Assembly (NCBI RefSeq): GCF_001439685.1
Contig: NZ_JYLH01000007.1
Coordinates: 62,001-126,000 of the forward strand
Length of the DNA: 64,000 nt
Reading direction: 5' to 3'
Source of the DNA: Pseudomonas libanensis
Lineage (GTDB): Bacteria > Pseudomonadota > Gammaproteobacteria > Pseudomonadales > Pseudomonadaceae
In this document: piece after piece, positions 8,161-18,800 of the stretch
How the letters are laid out: every line of letters starts with the position of its first letter
Position numbering within the stretch: the first letter of the stretch is position 1
Notes under the pieces: generated by a model
Databases searched by the model: none
What the model saw: the letters and a program-made list of their open reading frames with translations, nothing else
What the model was told of the DNA's origin: nothing
Position numbers and translations under genes: made by a program

Positions 8161-9002
8161 CTGTCTAACTGTTCGTCGGTCAAGAGGGCCAACTTCGAAT
8201 TATGCACTGAAACAAATTCCACCGTGCTGCCACTGATGCAGAGGATTTCGTAAAAGCTGTGCATCGTATTTAAAATCACTGTGCCGGGCACTTCCAACAA
8301 ACTCTCCATGCGCCGTAGCACCGGTGCCATGCTCACTTTTAGCCTCTCGACTTCCGGCGTATTTGCACCGGTGTACCACACGGTCAGCAAGCCCTGCGTG
8401 TCTGTTTCTTTGACGAAGTCCGGCTGCAGCCAAAGGGTCCAATCAATCCGCCAAAGAAAACTCATCGCTAATATCAGCGTCGCTGTCATCAAGATATTTT
8501 CAGTGCTTAGCCGGCTTCTCAGCCATGAGAGCCTAACCTGCGGCATTTCCGGGCTTGGTGCGGCGCCCAACGTTAAAGGAACCGGAGCGCTCATGTCGCT
8601 AACTTGCCCGGGCGCAACCAAGAACTCAGAATTGAACTGGTAACCCCTTCGCGGAATAGTCTGAATGATCTCACGATGCTCATCATCGGCCAGCAGCTCC
8701 CGAATCGTTGAAATAGCCTGGTTCAGGCTGTTCTGCCCAACGATACGGTCAGGCCAGCCAAAGGCAAAGATTTCATCGCGACTGACAATGGTGTCTGCCC
8801 GGTCAATCAGAATTTCCAGGATGCGACTGGCACTGTACCCAAGCTCAACTTTGCGCTGGTTATTACGCTCATGAATAACCAACGTATTGTGCGAAGGCCA
8901 AAATATAACTTGCCGCCCTTCAGAAGCACACAGAATTAATACTTTTTTAGCTTCTGCTTGAATACCCTTATCGCTCGACGTCGGGACAATCGATGACTGC
9001 AT
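8148..9002 (-). CDS. ToxR/PsaE-like membrane-bound winged-helix activator (copy 1)
   Basis: A 284-residue protein. The N-terminal Trans_reg_C (OmpR-type) DNA-binding domain spans about residues 30-125, with LGYSASRILEILIDRADTIV, FAFGWPDRIVGQNSLNQAIS and IIQTIPRRGYQF. A linker follows, then a transmembrane helix (ILMTATLILAMSFLWRIDW) at about 168-190 and a periplasmic domain of about 90 residues with Cys near the end. There is no receiver domain. Such ToxR-family proteins act from the membrane, often on fimbrial genes (PsaE for pH 6 antigen). The partner gene overlaps its 3' end. A paralogue sits at 32757-33692. I propose these two proteins as the best candidates to bind the ATTCAC direct repeats; that is inference. 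Confidence 0.8.
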   Translation of the reverse strand: MQSSIVPTSSDKGIQAEAKKVLILCASEGRQVIFWPSHNTLVIHERNNQRKVELGYSASRILEILIDRADTIVSRDEIFAFGWPDRIVGQNSLNQAISTIRELLADDEHREIIQTIPRRGYQFNSEFLVAPGQVSDMSAPVPLTLGAAPSPEMPQVRLSWLRSRLSTENILMTATLILAMSFLWRIDWTLWLQPDFVKETDTQGLLTVWYTGANTPEVERLKVSMAPVLRRMESLLEVPGTVILNTMHSFYEILCISGSTVEFVSVHNSKLALLTDEQLDRCLK

Positions 9003-9042
9003 GCTCTTTTCCTTGCAATGATAACGGTGAGTACCTATATCT

Positions 9043-10239
9043 TTAGATCACCCGGTTCATATCCGGATGAACTAATGAGAAATAGCCATGCACCAAGTCT
9101 TCCGCAGTCAAGTCCTTTGAATAAAACCAACCTTGGGCGGTGTCTGCCCCTAAGGCAAGCAGACGCTCCACTTGCTCGGGTGTTTCAACCCCTTCGACGA
9201 TTACGTTGAGTTTGAGGTGTTTGGCCATATTCAGTAGATGAACCAAAATCGTATTGGCGCGTCCGTGGTCTTTTTTGCTCACAAAGCAACGGTCAATCTT
9301 AAGAATGTCCAGAGGCAGGAAAGCCAGATAAGACAAATTTGAATAGCCCGTACCGAAGTCATCCAGGGCAATCTTATGGCCTTGGTCGCGTAATTGCTTC
9401 AAATGCATGATGGCTTCGCGCTTATCAAGTACGACACCCTCAGTGACCTCAAATACAATGCGTGACGCGGGGAGACGATATTGACTCAATAATTGTTGAA
9501 CAAACGCAGGGAACGTGGGGTCGGATACATCTTGAGAGGACAAGTTTATATTGATATAAAACTCATCACATGCCCATAGCAGGCACGAATAATCTTCAAT
9601 AACGCGCTGACAAATCCAACGGGTTGTCAACGGCATGAAGCCGGATCGCTCGATCAACGGAATAAACACCGCAGGGCTTATCGCCTTTCCTTTATGGTTC
9701 CAGCGTAGTAATGCCTCAGCGCCGACCCACAGGCCAGTGTTCATATTCACTATCGGCTGATAGTGCACGCTCAACTCACCGTTAACCAAGCCTCTGTAAA
9801 ACCTTGCTTGCATCGAAAAGTAATGCGTATAGACCGAGCTGAAAGCCTTATAGAGGCCCATAACGGTACATACTCCAGCAGCCACCACAAACAATAAAAT
9901 ACAGTACTTTATAAATGCGTAGGCTTTAGCCAATAGCGAAGGCCACTCCTCACCGGTGGCCTGATAGTTACCTAGCGCTTTCAACTCACTGAGTATGCCA
10001 GGCTCAAAACCAGAGAAGTTGCCATTGCTCAAATCGACAATATTACTCAGGCGCTCAAAAACGTACATTTGCGCCAAATGCTCCGCCGAGTACAGCGACG
10101 CCCAAACCATCAGTAATGCGGCGATCAACCAAAGCGCGACATGCGCGGCTGCTCCCTGAGACCACATTGAAGACATATAATTTGCCCATGAGCGCTCAAC
10201 AGAACGCCCACGCTTGAGAACGCGCTTGATTGCTTTCAC
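9043..10239 (-). CDS. Membrane-anchored EAL-domain c-di-GMP phosphodiesterase
   Basis: A 398-residue protein with two transmembrane helices (about 33-52 and 111-131) flanking a short periplasmic loop of about 60 residues, then a cytoplasmic EAL domain (about 150-395). Catalytic signatures are kept: EALLRWNHKG, NINLSSQD, FEVTEGVVLD, LDDFGTGYSNL with the DD pair, LKIDRCFV with the Lys, and IVEGVETPEQ. There is no GGDEF domain. It should hydrolyse c-di-GMP and so favour the motile state and lower adhesin expression. It lies beside a PsaE-like regulator and a BvgA-like regulator, a context reminiscent of the Roc system, where an EAL protein modulates fimbrial control. Confidence 0.88.
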   Translation of the reverse strand: MKAIKRVLKRGRSVERSWANYMSSMWSQGAAAHVALWLIAALLMVWASLYSAEHLAQMYVFERLSNIVDLSNGNFSGFEPGILSELKALGNYQATGEEWPSLLAKAYAFIKYCILLFVVAAGVCTVMGLYKAFSSVYTHYFSMQARFYRGLVNGELSVHYQPIVNMNTGLWVGAEALLRWNHKGKAISPAVFIPLIERSGFMPLTTRWICQRVIEDYSCLLWACDEFYININLSSQDVSDPTFPAFVQQLLSQYRLPASRIVFEVTEGVVLDKREAIMHLKQLRDQGHKIALDDFGTGYSNLSYLAFLPLDILKIDRCFVSKKDHGRANTILVHLLNMAKHLKLNVIVEGVETPEQVERLLALGADTAQGWFYSKDLTAEDLVHGYFSLVHPDMNRVI

Positions 10240-10419
10240 GTATCAACCTGTTAGGTAAAGTCGTTTCTAGAACTGCGGGGCTAAATCTGAATAACACTCA
10301 CAAGCGGGCGAATTAAGTGAACCCGGTTGTTTCATGGCTACGATAATGATTTATTGACTGCCCGATTTGAATACCCAGCATAAAGCAGATTGGCGTAGAG
10401 GCGAGGTGATGAGTGGTGA

Positions 10420-10435
10420 ATTCATAATTATTCAC
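10420..10435 (+). promoter_or_regulatory. Tandem ATTCAY direct repeat (putative operator)
   Basis: ATTCAT-AATT-ATTCAC, 10-bp period, preceded by GTGA. It lies about 180 bp upstream of the EAL gene (leftward) and 500 bp upstream of the first DUF1120-like gene. The flanking sequence on the left (from 10404) is nearly the same as that around the site at 25351-25366. Confidence 0.5.
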
Positions 10436-10706
10436 CCGCTTGATCTTACTATAAGCACAGCCTGGATGCCGCGGCGGCGCGCGAAGGCCACCCATCCCAC
10501 CCCCCTCATGCGTGGATCTCGGCAACATCAAACAAAGGGGCACCATTCAACAGGTTCCGAAAGTTATCGCTAAGCACTAGAGCCCCCCCTCAATCTATCG
10601 ATTGAGCCCTTAAGGCACGAAGGCATAGGGGCAGCGCGTGCTGCCCTGCCTCGAACGCTCAGGGCTAGAGCACCTGAACAGCCACAAAAAACATCACAAA
10701 CTATGA

Positions 10707-10722
10707 ATTCATAGCTATTCAC
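10707..10722 (+). promoter_or_regulatory. Tandem ATTCAY direct repeat (putative operator)
   Basis: ATTCAT-AGCT-ATTCAC with a 10-bp period, 214 bp upstream of the TTG start of the first DUF1120-like subunit. A site at nearly the same distance (199 bp) precedes the third paralogue at 19234. Confidence 0.6.
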
Positions 10723-10856
10723 TCTAACTTGGCAAAGGTTGGCCTTACTCTTTGTTCGTCATTGCTACCTGACGGAATCAGGGATGTATGACCCTACGCA
10801 GACAAATAGATGAACGTAGCGGACGTGACAGTTAGAGTAAAACAGATTGGCAACGG

Positions 10857-10928
10857 ATTGGCATTCGTCACACACCAGTTATAAGGCTCAGTGAATAAGA
10901 GCCTTTGCCAATTTTTGACACATCGGAG
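10857..10928 (+). promoter_or_regulatory. Structured 5' leader, copy 1 of 3
   Basis: An outer pairing ATTGGCA (10857-10863) with TGCCAAT (10906-10912) encloses a perfect hairpin AAGGCTC (10883-10889) / GAGCCTT (10899-10905). This is followed by TTTTGACACA and the Shine-Dalgarno CGGAG (10924-10928). The same architecture precedes 11808 and 19234. The inner helix in copy 3 is AAGGTT/AACCTT, a paired change that keeps the helix. It could be an RNA structure or a DNA-level operator. Confidence 0.5.
10858..10885 (+). promoter_or_regulatory. Candidate sigma-70 promoter of first DUF1120-like subunit
   Basis: TTGGCA (10858-10863) and TATAAG (10880-10885) separated by 16 bp. The -35 hexamer is the second unit of a tandem GATTGGCA repeat with an 11-bp period. 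The same arrangement (TTGGCA, 16 bp, TATAAA) precedes the second paralogue at 11732-11759. Hexamers were assigned by eye. Confidence 0.45.
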
Positions 10929-10936
10929 CAACACCC

Positions 10937-11629
10937 TTGAAGCAAATCTACGTAATTTCCGCCCTTGTCCTCGCTATGGGCTCTTCCTTCGCTGTGAATG
11001 CTAAAGACGCACAAACAGGCAAGGATGAAGAAACTCTGCATGTCACAGCCAAAATCAATGCACCCGTGTGCGATTTTGAAATGGCCAATAGCGGCGAAGT
11101 TAAATTTGGCGACATCGCCCCGGGCATTTTGAATGCAACCGCCGTTACCGCAGGCGCTATTGTTCCGGTTGCAGGTGCCTTCACTGTGAAATGCACAGGC
11201 AAAACCCTAACCAGAATCGAAGTAAAAGATGCTTACGCCGATGCCCTGTGGGCAGGTCAGCACAGTTCATTGTTTGCTCGCCGTCACGGACCTTCTGCTC
11301 AATTTGGTCTGGTCGATGACATCAGCCAGCAACTGGTAGGTAGTTACATTATTACGCCTACCATCACTACAGTAACCGACGGCGTTAGTGCAACAAAAAA
11401 CCTCCACGTGCAAGGCGGTGGTCATACCGGCGTGTTCCTCAGCACCAAAAGTGACAGTGTCCGAGACCAGCAGACTCTGGTGCTGCAAGATGGCAATGGC
11501 TTTTACACAAACGACATAACCGTTGATTATAAAATTGAACCTCAGTTCCTGCCCCGCAACGACTGGAATGCATCAAGCGCTGACGTCAACATCGTCGGGG
11601 AAGTAGCATTCTCAATGGTTTATCTGTGA
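10937..11629 (+). CDS. DUF1120-like secreted fimbrial subunit, paralogue 1
   Basis: A 230-residue exported protein with a signal peptide (MKQIYVISALVLAMGSSFAVNA), then a TGKDEETLHVTAKINAPVCDF segment, a second Cys in FTVKCTGKTL, FGLVDD and a C-terminal VGEVAFSMVYL. The pattern (two Cys in an Ig-like fold, beta-strand ending in a hydrophobic aromatic motif) fits the DUF1120/CS5-type pilins secreted by chaperone-usher systems. The start is TTG at 10937, eight bases after CGGAG; the same TTG-AAG-CAG/CAA context is used by paralogue 2. It is the first of three related subunit genes served by the chaperone and usher at 20-23 kb. Confidence 0.75.
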   Translation: MKQIYVISALVLAMGSSFAVNAKDAQTGKDEETLHVTAKINAPVCDFEMANSGEVKFGDIAPGILNATAVTAGAIVPVAGAFTVKCTGKTLTRIEVKDAYADALWAGQHSSLFARRHGPSAQFGLVDDISQQLVGSYIITPTITTVTDGVSATKNLHVQGGGHTGVFLSTKSDSVRDQQTLVLQDGNGFYTNDITVDYKIEPQFLPRNDWNASSADVNIVGEVAFSMVYL

Positions 11630-11731
11630 TTCGTTGGTGATGTGTAACTACCTGACAGGAATTCAGGTAAAAAACAACGTGTCACCTCTATAACGTAACA
11701 CTCACAGTATACGTAACGGATCGGCAACGGA

Positions 11732-11800
11732 TTGGCATTCGTCACACCCCAGTTATAAAGCTCATGCAGTGAGCCTTTGCCAATTATTGATACACCGGAG
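11732..11800 (+). promoter_or_regulatory. Promoter candidate and structured leader, copy 2 of 3
   Basis: TTGGCA (11732-11737), 16 bp, TATAAA (11754-11759). The inner hairpin is AAAGCTCA (11757-11764) with TGAGCCTTT (11770-11778), with one bulged base. The outer partner TGCCAAT is at 11778-11784 and the Shine-Dalgarno CCGGAG ends at 11800. The GTCACACCCCAGTTATAA stretch is almost the same as in copy 1. Confidence 0.45.
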
Positions 11801-11807
11801 CACTACT

Positions 11808-12491
11808 TTGAAGCAGCTTTTTGTTATTCCAGCACTCGCCCTTGCCATGGCTTCCCCCCTTGTTGCCAATGCTGCTACAGGCCAAACAGGCAAAGACTCA
11901 GAGACTATGAAGGTCTCTGCTTTTGTGGCTGCACCTATTTGCGATTTTAATTTGAACGACAGTGAGCCTGCCAATTTCGGCGTAATCGAACCTACAAAAT
12001 TGACATTGCACAGCGTTTACACCCTGCCAGAACAACAGGTCACCATGACTGTTGATTGCAAGGGCAAGACACTGGTCCGAATGACAGTCGAAGATAAGTA
12101 CCTAGATATTCTGCGTGCCAAAAATGCCCCTGGCATGCGTCATGACGCTACTCGACAGTTTGGTCTGGTTGATGTATCCGACCCAGCTGAGACCAAGTTA
12201 TTTGGTAGTTATACAATTGAAATCAAAACACTCAACGCTACCATCGATGGCGCTGTCAGCCAGCCTGGCATGAGTGCCGCTGGGCGAGGTAGAACAAATG
12301 AAATATTCTCCAGTAAAACCGCAACAGGCGTAGAGCCAGAAACCATGGTGTTCGGTGATGGCAATGTCTACGCAAATAAAATTGACGCCGTATTCAATAT
12401 TATTCCTACCATCCTGCCTGCTTCCACGCTTGATCTTGGCCGTGACGTTGACCTTGTCGGCGAAACCACCTTCAAGATGGTTTACATGTAA
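11808..12491 (+). CDS. DUF1120-like secreted fimbrial subunit, paralogue 2
   Basis: About 227 residues from the TTG at 11808, giving signal peptide MKQLFVIPALALAMASPLVANA. An in-frame ATG at 11769 would add a polar extension lying inside the conserved leader, so it is rejected. The mature part matches paralogues 1 and 3: TGQTGKDSETMKVSAFVAAPICDF, second Cys in VDCKGKTL, RQFGLVDV, IIPTILPAS and ending VGETTFKMVYM. It lies 180 bp after paralogue 1, with its own promoter and leader and a strong terminator after it. Likely a structural or adhesive subunit of the first chaperone-usher system. Confidence 0.75.
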   Translation: MKQLFVIPALALAMASPLVANAATGQTGKDSETMKVSAFVAAPICDFNLNDSEPANFGVIEPTKLTLHSVYTLPEQQVTMTVDCKGKTLVRMTVEDKYLDILRAKNAPGMRHDATRQFGLVDVSDPAETKLFGSYTIEIKTLNATIDGAVSQPGMSAAGRGRTNEIFSSKTATGVEPETMVFGDGNVYANKIDAVFNIIPTILPASTLDLGRDVDLVGETTFKMVYM

Positions 12492-12524
12492 TCACATGGC
12501 TTAAAGCTAGCGTTACATCCGTTT

Positions 12525-12564
12525 GGCCTGCCACTAATTGAATGATTAATGGCAGGCCTTTTTT
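12525..12564 (+). terminator. Rho-independent terminator after DUF1120 paralogue 2
   Basis: The stem GGCCTGCCA (12525-12533) pairs with TGGCAGGCC (12550-12558), extended by partly paired TAATTGAATGATTA, and is followed by six T. It separates the subunit genes from the toxin gene, so the toxin is likely transcribed from its own promoter in 12565-12817. Confidence 0.85.
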
Positions 12565-12817
12565 ATGCCTGTCAGTTTTACCACCCAACGCACAAACGGC
12601 TGAATCCTGATCTTCAACCAATGCCTTGAGTATCTATTTCCACCGCCCTCTATTTTGTTATTCCCCAACAGGTGCACTGTGCAGTCCGACAACAGTGCAT
12701 GAGACAACATGAATCCAAAATAACAAGGGTGAAACACAGTAATTTCACTATTAACCGCTTGTCATCCATGCCATAAAAACAGCCGCCACACGGCTTATTA
12801 ATTATATGGAGTTAAGC

Positions 12818-15800
12818 ATGCACCCCACCCCATACGGTCCGGATACCACGGGCATTCATAACAAACTGTTCAATAAAAAAAAATACCTCCATACCGTCTG
12901 GGTGGGAGGCCCTCTACCAGTCATTACCCAGTCTTATCTAGGTGTCTGGAAAACGGTTGATCCAAAGAAAATATATACACCCACCACGTGGGTAGATACC
13001 GACAACATGTTGGTAGCGCTCTACAACAAGGCCGTCAAAACACTTCGTACCGAGCTTCTTAACACCAGCCTAGAGAGCAACCCTACCTGGACAGCAGTGG
13101 AATATTATGAAAAAGCCGTGGTGTTTGAGAAGAGCATCAGAGAACTACACCCACACAGCAATGACGAGGAGCGAAAAGACACTATCCGGCTATTGGCCGA
13201 CAGCTTAAGCCCCTCAAAAAGAAATGAATATGAACACCAGATAGACATCATAGAACATGAAAAGAGCGCGATTATTAAAGGCCACAAAAATAAAAAATAT
13301 CAGGAAGTATCAGGCCTCTTTGAAACCTTCTCGAAAAAAGAGCCCGTAAGAGGCAAAAAATTACGTGCCATTTATAATAAAGAACTCAACGATCGGGGCA
13401 ATCTGGCTGCGGCATCAGATCTAGTCAGGTTTATAGCGCTCCACGAATATGGCGGCGTCTATATCGACATGGATTTATTACCCACTCTCAATTTGGATTT
13501 AATTCGCGGCACCGACCTATTCCCCAGCAAACACGTAACGGATCAGCACACACAGATTACGTCAGAAGAACCCTTCGACAAAACTTACGGCGCTGATATT
13601 TATATTGAAATTGAAAAATTTCTCACCCTGCCAGGTTCAAAGACCACAGGTTTGCGAAGTCGTTTGAATGAAGATCAGATAGTTTTTATTCAAAACCACA
13701 TGAACAGTAATCAACTGTTTAACCCCTTGGACTCTTTAAGCTCTGGGGTTTTCCATATAGCGAATACCCGTGATGGCTACACCAACTCTCAAATGGGGTG
13801 TGAAAAATCAAACCTCTTCCCTGACAGGATGTTTGATGCCTTTATTGACGGTTATGCCATGCTGGAGATGTTCAATGGAAAATTGGGATTCCCCGTCACA
13901 TCGACGACGCTAACCCACGAGGTGGAGAACGACATTGACAGGCAATTTGGGGAGCGCGACATCAACTTCGCGATCATCTCAAAGCTTAGAAACTATTATC
14001 AAGACTCCATTTTTCCAAGGCGGCCTATAGAAACCGCCACGCTGGCCCTGACCGGTCCAGGAATTATTGGCACACTTATCGGTCGCAGTGATACAGGTGC
14101 CGCAATCATCCACGACACCTCCATTGCCAGCCTGAATACGGTCGAAGAGAAGTTCAGTTCATGGGCAATAGAACAAGATGTCGAGCTCGCCTTTGTCCTC
14201 GAAAAATCTAAGCTTGGTATAGGCTTAACACCCCAAGAAACCCACGACACACGCACTGAACTGTTCGATAGACTCGATTCCCGAACATCACTAACCCCAG
14301 ATGCGATTAGTTTCCTCCAGCGCCTTGATAAGTTCTCCCCTGAAGAGGTGCAAACCCTCAAAACAGCGGCGGCGCTGTCTGACGCTTACCTAGCGCTCAG
14401 CACACATGCAGAGGCATTGATTGATAGCCTTGCAGGCGTCGGCATTGAGCATTGGGCGCGCCCTTCGGTCGAACAATTACACGCCCTTGCCGAACAGCAC
14501 GGCGCGCCAGAATTTGACAGCTTCCACTATGAAAAGCAGCTGATCGTTCAGTTACAAGGCGATGATGTTTGCTTTCAATCGGCGCAGAACTTATTTAGCA
14601 AACACCCCAAGCAAAGTGAGTGGCTGCAACTGGGCGATACGCTCACTCCTGGTGTGCTCACTTGGTCAGAGGCGGAGCAAACGTATCGCTACGCGCCCCC
14701 GCTTGTACTGGAAAATGAAGGTGCTGTACGCATTACCCTGGTTGGGCACGGCACCACCACAGACGGGACTCCCGCGCTAGGCGGGATGAACCTGGAAAAA
14801 ATCATCCAAACCTTGAGCGGTGTGTTTGAGTCCGCAGGAGGTCATCTTGCAAAAGCAACCAGCCTCAAGCTCAACCTTGTCGGCTGTGCGCTGTACGATG
14901 CTGCGCGGCCCATTACCGACACGCTGCCAGGGCAGGTTACGCAATGGATGAAAGGCCAATCAGAGACGCTGGGCATTGCCCGTGACCAGTTTTCAATCGT
15001 GGCCTATCAATACCCGCTTCGGGTGACTGAAAACGGTAAAAAAGAAATCTACTTCAATGGCCAGTGGCTGGACAAAGAAGTGGCCGCCATTGAAGGCTTG
15101 CTAACCAAGGTTGAGCTGTCGTGGGACGCTAGAACCGGCAGTATTATCAAGCAGCCCGTCAGCATGGCGGAGATTACAGAGGCCGCTCACGGTATTGATG
15201 CAACCATGAAGTCTTTTTCAGAGTTAGGCGCTGCCTCTCAGGAGCAACTTAACGTGCTCCATGAAATGAACAGCCAGCAAATACGCGAACAACTGTTCCT
15301 TCAAGACAAACCGGCGTCTTATCGAACCGATGTGGAAAAGAAAGTCATTCAAGCGTTAACCCTCACCAACTTAAGCCAAGAGTGGAACGAGGCAGCCGCT
15401 GATTTACACGCCAGCAATAACCTCGACAAAGAGTGGCATGCTACCTTTACGACGCGCCCCATAGAAACAGGGCACGAGGTGTTGTTCGTTCACGAAACAA
15501 CAGGGGACCACCAGTGGCTCCCTACCCAAGAGGACATATTCAAAGCATTTGGATCGCAACATGAGCAACTCAGCGCACTGCTGGGCAGTACGCTGCAACT
15601 GGATCCGGCGTCTGGTCATATCAGTGCCAAACCTGGTATTGGCGAAGCAGAAGCTATCCACACGCTCAATGCCGCATTTTTGCTGCAAGCCATCATGGGC
15701 GAACACGACACAGCCTTGGCCTGGTCTTCTCAGTTGCAAAACTATGTTGGCCTGATTCAACCCTCATTAGGCCTGGTTGAAGATGTTGCACACTTGGCCA

Positions 15801-18800
15801 GCCTGGTTACAGGTGCAATGAACATCGAAATCAAGCCATTAACCCAAGCGCTGACGCTGCTACACGCCGCGGCACCTGCACTGAGTGTTGCTGGGTTATT
15901 TTTGGATGCAGCTAATATCGTCGGCATTATCGGCGACCTGGCCAACACCAAAGATCCAGTTGTCATTGCTACCAGCAGCACCAACCTGGTATTGGCAGGG
16001 CTGTCTTCCGGGGTGAATGTCGCCGCCATCGTTACCAGTTTTATACCGGCAGCCGCTGGTGCCAGCGCACTTTTGGGCCTTGTTGCCGTTCCATTGGCAG
16101 GCATCTCCGCGGGTTTGCCCGCAGTTGTCTCGGGGTTCAGCACTATTGCCAAGTCATGCCAGGACACCTTTGATGAGTTTGACCACGTGCAAGCGCAAAT
16201 CGCAACGCCATCACAACTGCAAATAATCGGTCCCAAAGACGCCACGCAGCCGCTATGGGGGTTTGCTGAAGGCGCGGTGGTTACACAGATCAACTTCCAG
16301 AACAACACCGTGCAATACGGCAACGTGACCATGATGGGCACCCAGCCCGGCTCAGGGTCGGGCCATACCCGCGTGGGTGGCTTCGACAGTTACTTCTCTG
16401 GCCCGGCACTCGACACTCGAGCCAAGCTGGATGTGTACGCCGGTTTAGGGGTCAATCCCAAACTACAGCCCATCAACATGGCAGACACTGCGCTGCTTTC
16501 TCTGCCCTCAGGTCTGAACAAGCACTACACGTTTGATTACGACTATTACTCCTTTCACCGAGGCGCCGCCGCACCCGCACTTAGACGTTTGAGCGCTTAC
16601 CACGGCAAAGCGTTGATCTGGCATTTCAATGCGTTTGTTTCTGATTACGCAGTTTGCCACCATGCCTTTAAGGCATCCGTGACAGCAATCAATGTCACAC
16701 TGGATCACAAGAATCGAACCTTGATCCTCCCGGCAATTTCAGACGATGACGCACGAAGCAAACTGTCCTATCACATGGTGGGCGCCGGCGGAAAATACGA
16801 ATTGATACTGGCCTATAAGCCACTGGCCATTGAGATTTCTGCCAGCCCTAACGCCAGCGAGCAATGGACTATCGATGTCGAATATGTACTCAAAGCCACC
16901 ACCATCAAGGATGGCAAGGTCGTTTTAGGGGGGCTGCAACCGGCATTACTCAAAACAATGAAAGTCAGCTCATCAGAGCTGCGTATTGGCAATCAGCGCA
17001 TCACGTTTGCGACTAACCACTCGCCCAACGAGCTATTGCTACTGTGCAGGCTGGATCTACCCGCACAGAGCCCAACCCAGCAAAAACTGCTGCAAAGCCT
17101 GAGCCTGGGTATAAACGTCAATCTCAAAACAGCCAAACAGCAACCCTTTCTGATATTTGCAAGCGACGGTGTTCAACCCGTGCGGGCGCAGGTATTAGCC
17201 GCTGCCGCGAACGCTTTAGAGTTAAGCGGTATTCTTCCAATTCTGGTCAATGGCAAAAATGGCTTGCTCAATATCAGTGAAGCAAGTGCTGTATGGGTCG
17301 CCAGTGCAGGCCCGAACTCAATCTGGTTTAGCCAACATACGATAAGCCGTGAATTTAGCATTCCGGGCAATGTTCAACTGCTGTCCAGCGCACATGACAT
17401 TTTGCTGACCACTACCTTTAAACCAACCACCCCCCAGCAGGGGGATATGGCATTTACTTTCCGGCCTGAGTACAGCCACGCCGACATCAACTTGGTCTTC
17501 AACAGCGCCGATGTCGATGACCACGTTGCCATCAAAGAACTCGACAAACTGTTAGACGCCCCCTTTGAGGCCAAACACTTTGTGGGTTGGATTAATAGCA
17601 TCTCCGGCACCGCTTGCAAACTAGAAGCGAGTGCATGGCGTCTAGCTGAGGATATGCCCTTGCGGACAAAAACAGCCGCAGGCAAACAACTGGCTTTTGT
17701 CTACAAAAATCAACCCGCACCGGGTAGCACAATGGGCCACTGCGTCTTGACGTCAGCCCACTGGCTAGCGCCAGACATAACGTTTACCTATTCAATGGCC
17801 CCCGCCCCGGTGTTCGTTATAAACGCAACCCATGTCACCACACTCGTGCTCAGCCCAGCCGATATTGACCTTAAATGGCGCGCGGCAAACACAGAGCTGA
17901 TACTGAACGTCAGTAGCAAAAAAGCCACTTCAGCCCTCACATTGCCTCACGAAACAACCCTCTACTCAAAAACACTCATCCTGATGCCAGAGAACAGTGC
18001 ATTTGAACTGACCCTCAGCGGCATACGGTTTACAAAGGATATGTTCCGACTGGTAGGGCCTGACCTGGCGATTCAATATGGCGCAGGCAGCATGCTGGAG
18101 ATTGCAAATGCGATCAAACCGGGCGTGAAATTGATCATGCACTTTGAGAACCGGAAAAACGTGACCGTCGACGACATTATCGCCGCGGCGTTCATTGACA
18201 GTGAGTTTGCAATTAAGGAGGTCAATAAATACTTCACGCTTGAAAACATCACAACAGCTTTTGAACGTGAAGATAAAGTCATACAGTTTACCGGCCCGTC
18301 TGGCCTGAACTATGAAATGCGGCCCAATGAGGATGAAGTGTCCATCCTCAAAGGATTTCTGTATAGGCGCGTGCTCACCGACTACCAGGGCGCAGAAAAC
18401 ATCACCTTGGCCCGTGCCGAAACGTTTAATTATATTCCAGCCATTATTGCAATTGCCACGCACCGAGCGCTGTTCAAAAAAGCACTTGTATTGCAATTGC
18501 AGAGTATTGGCAACACTGGAAACCTGCAGCTGTACTGGTATAACAGACAACTGACATTCTCAGCTATTGAAATTCAGTCCCTGATAAGTCGGAAGCTACT
18601 CACAGTGCTATCAAACAGCGGCTGGGTGGGCGGATCGCATGTCTATGGAAAATGTACACTTGATATCAGCGGTCTGTACGCAACGCCACAGTGCGCTGTC
18701 GATTTGATCGGTGCGCTTGAACGCGCGGAGCTCTCGGAGCTTAGCCCTGTGATTGCTAAATGGTTGGTCTCGTTGAAACTACGTCCTGCCGAAAGCGCTA

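Larger units (their letters stand above)
10240..10936. other. Long intergenic region with two ATTCAC repeats and a fimbrial-like promoter
   Basis: About 700 bp without a convincing gene. It holds two ATTCAC-type repeats (10420-10435 and 10707-10722), a CTCAATC-TATC-GATTGAG hairpin at 10589-10606 of unknown role, and, next to the subunit gene, the promoter and structured leader described separately. Confidence 0.6.

Noticed and set aside
10581..10606. C7 run and short hairpin in the intergenic region before the first DUF1120 gene
   Set aside because: No link to a transcript end or a promoter could be seen; kept only as a note.
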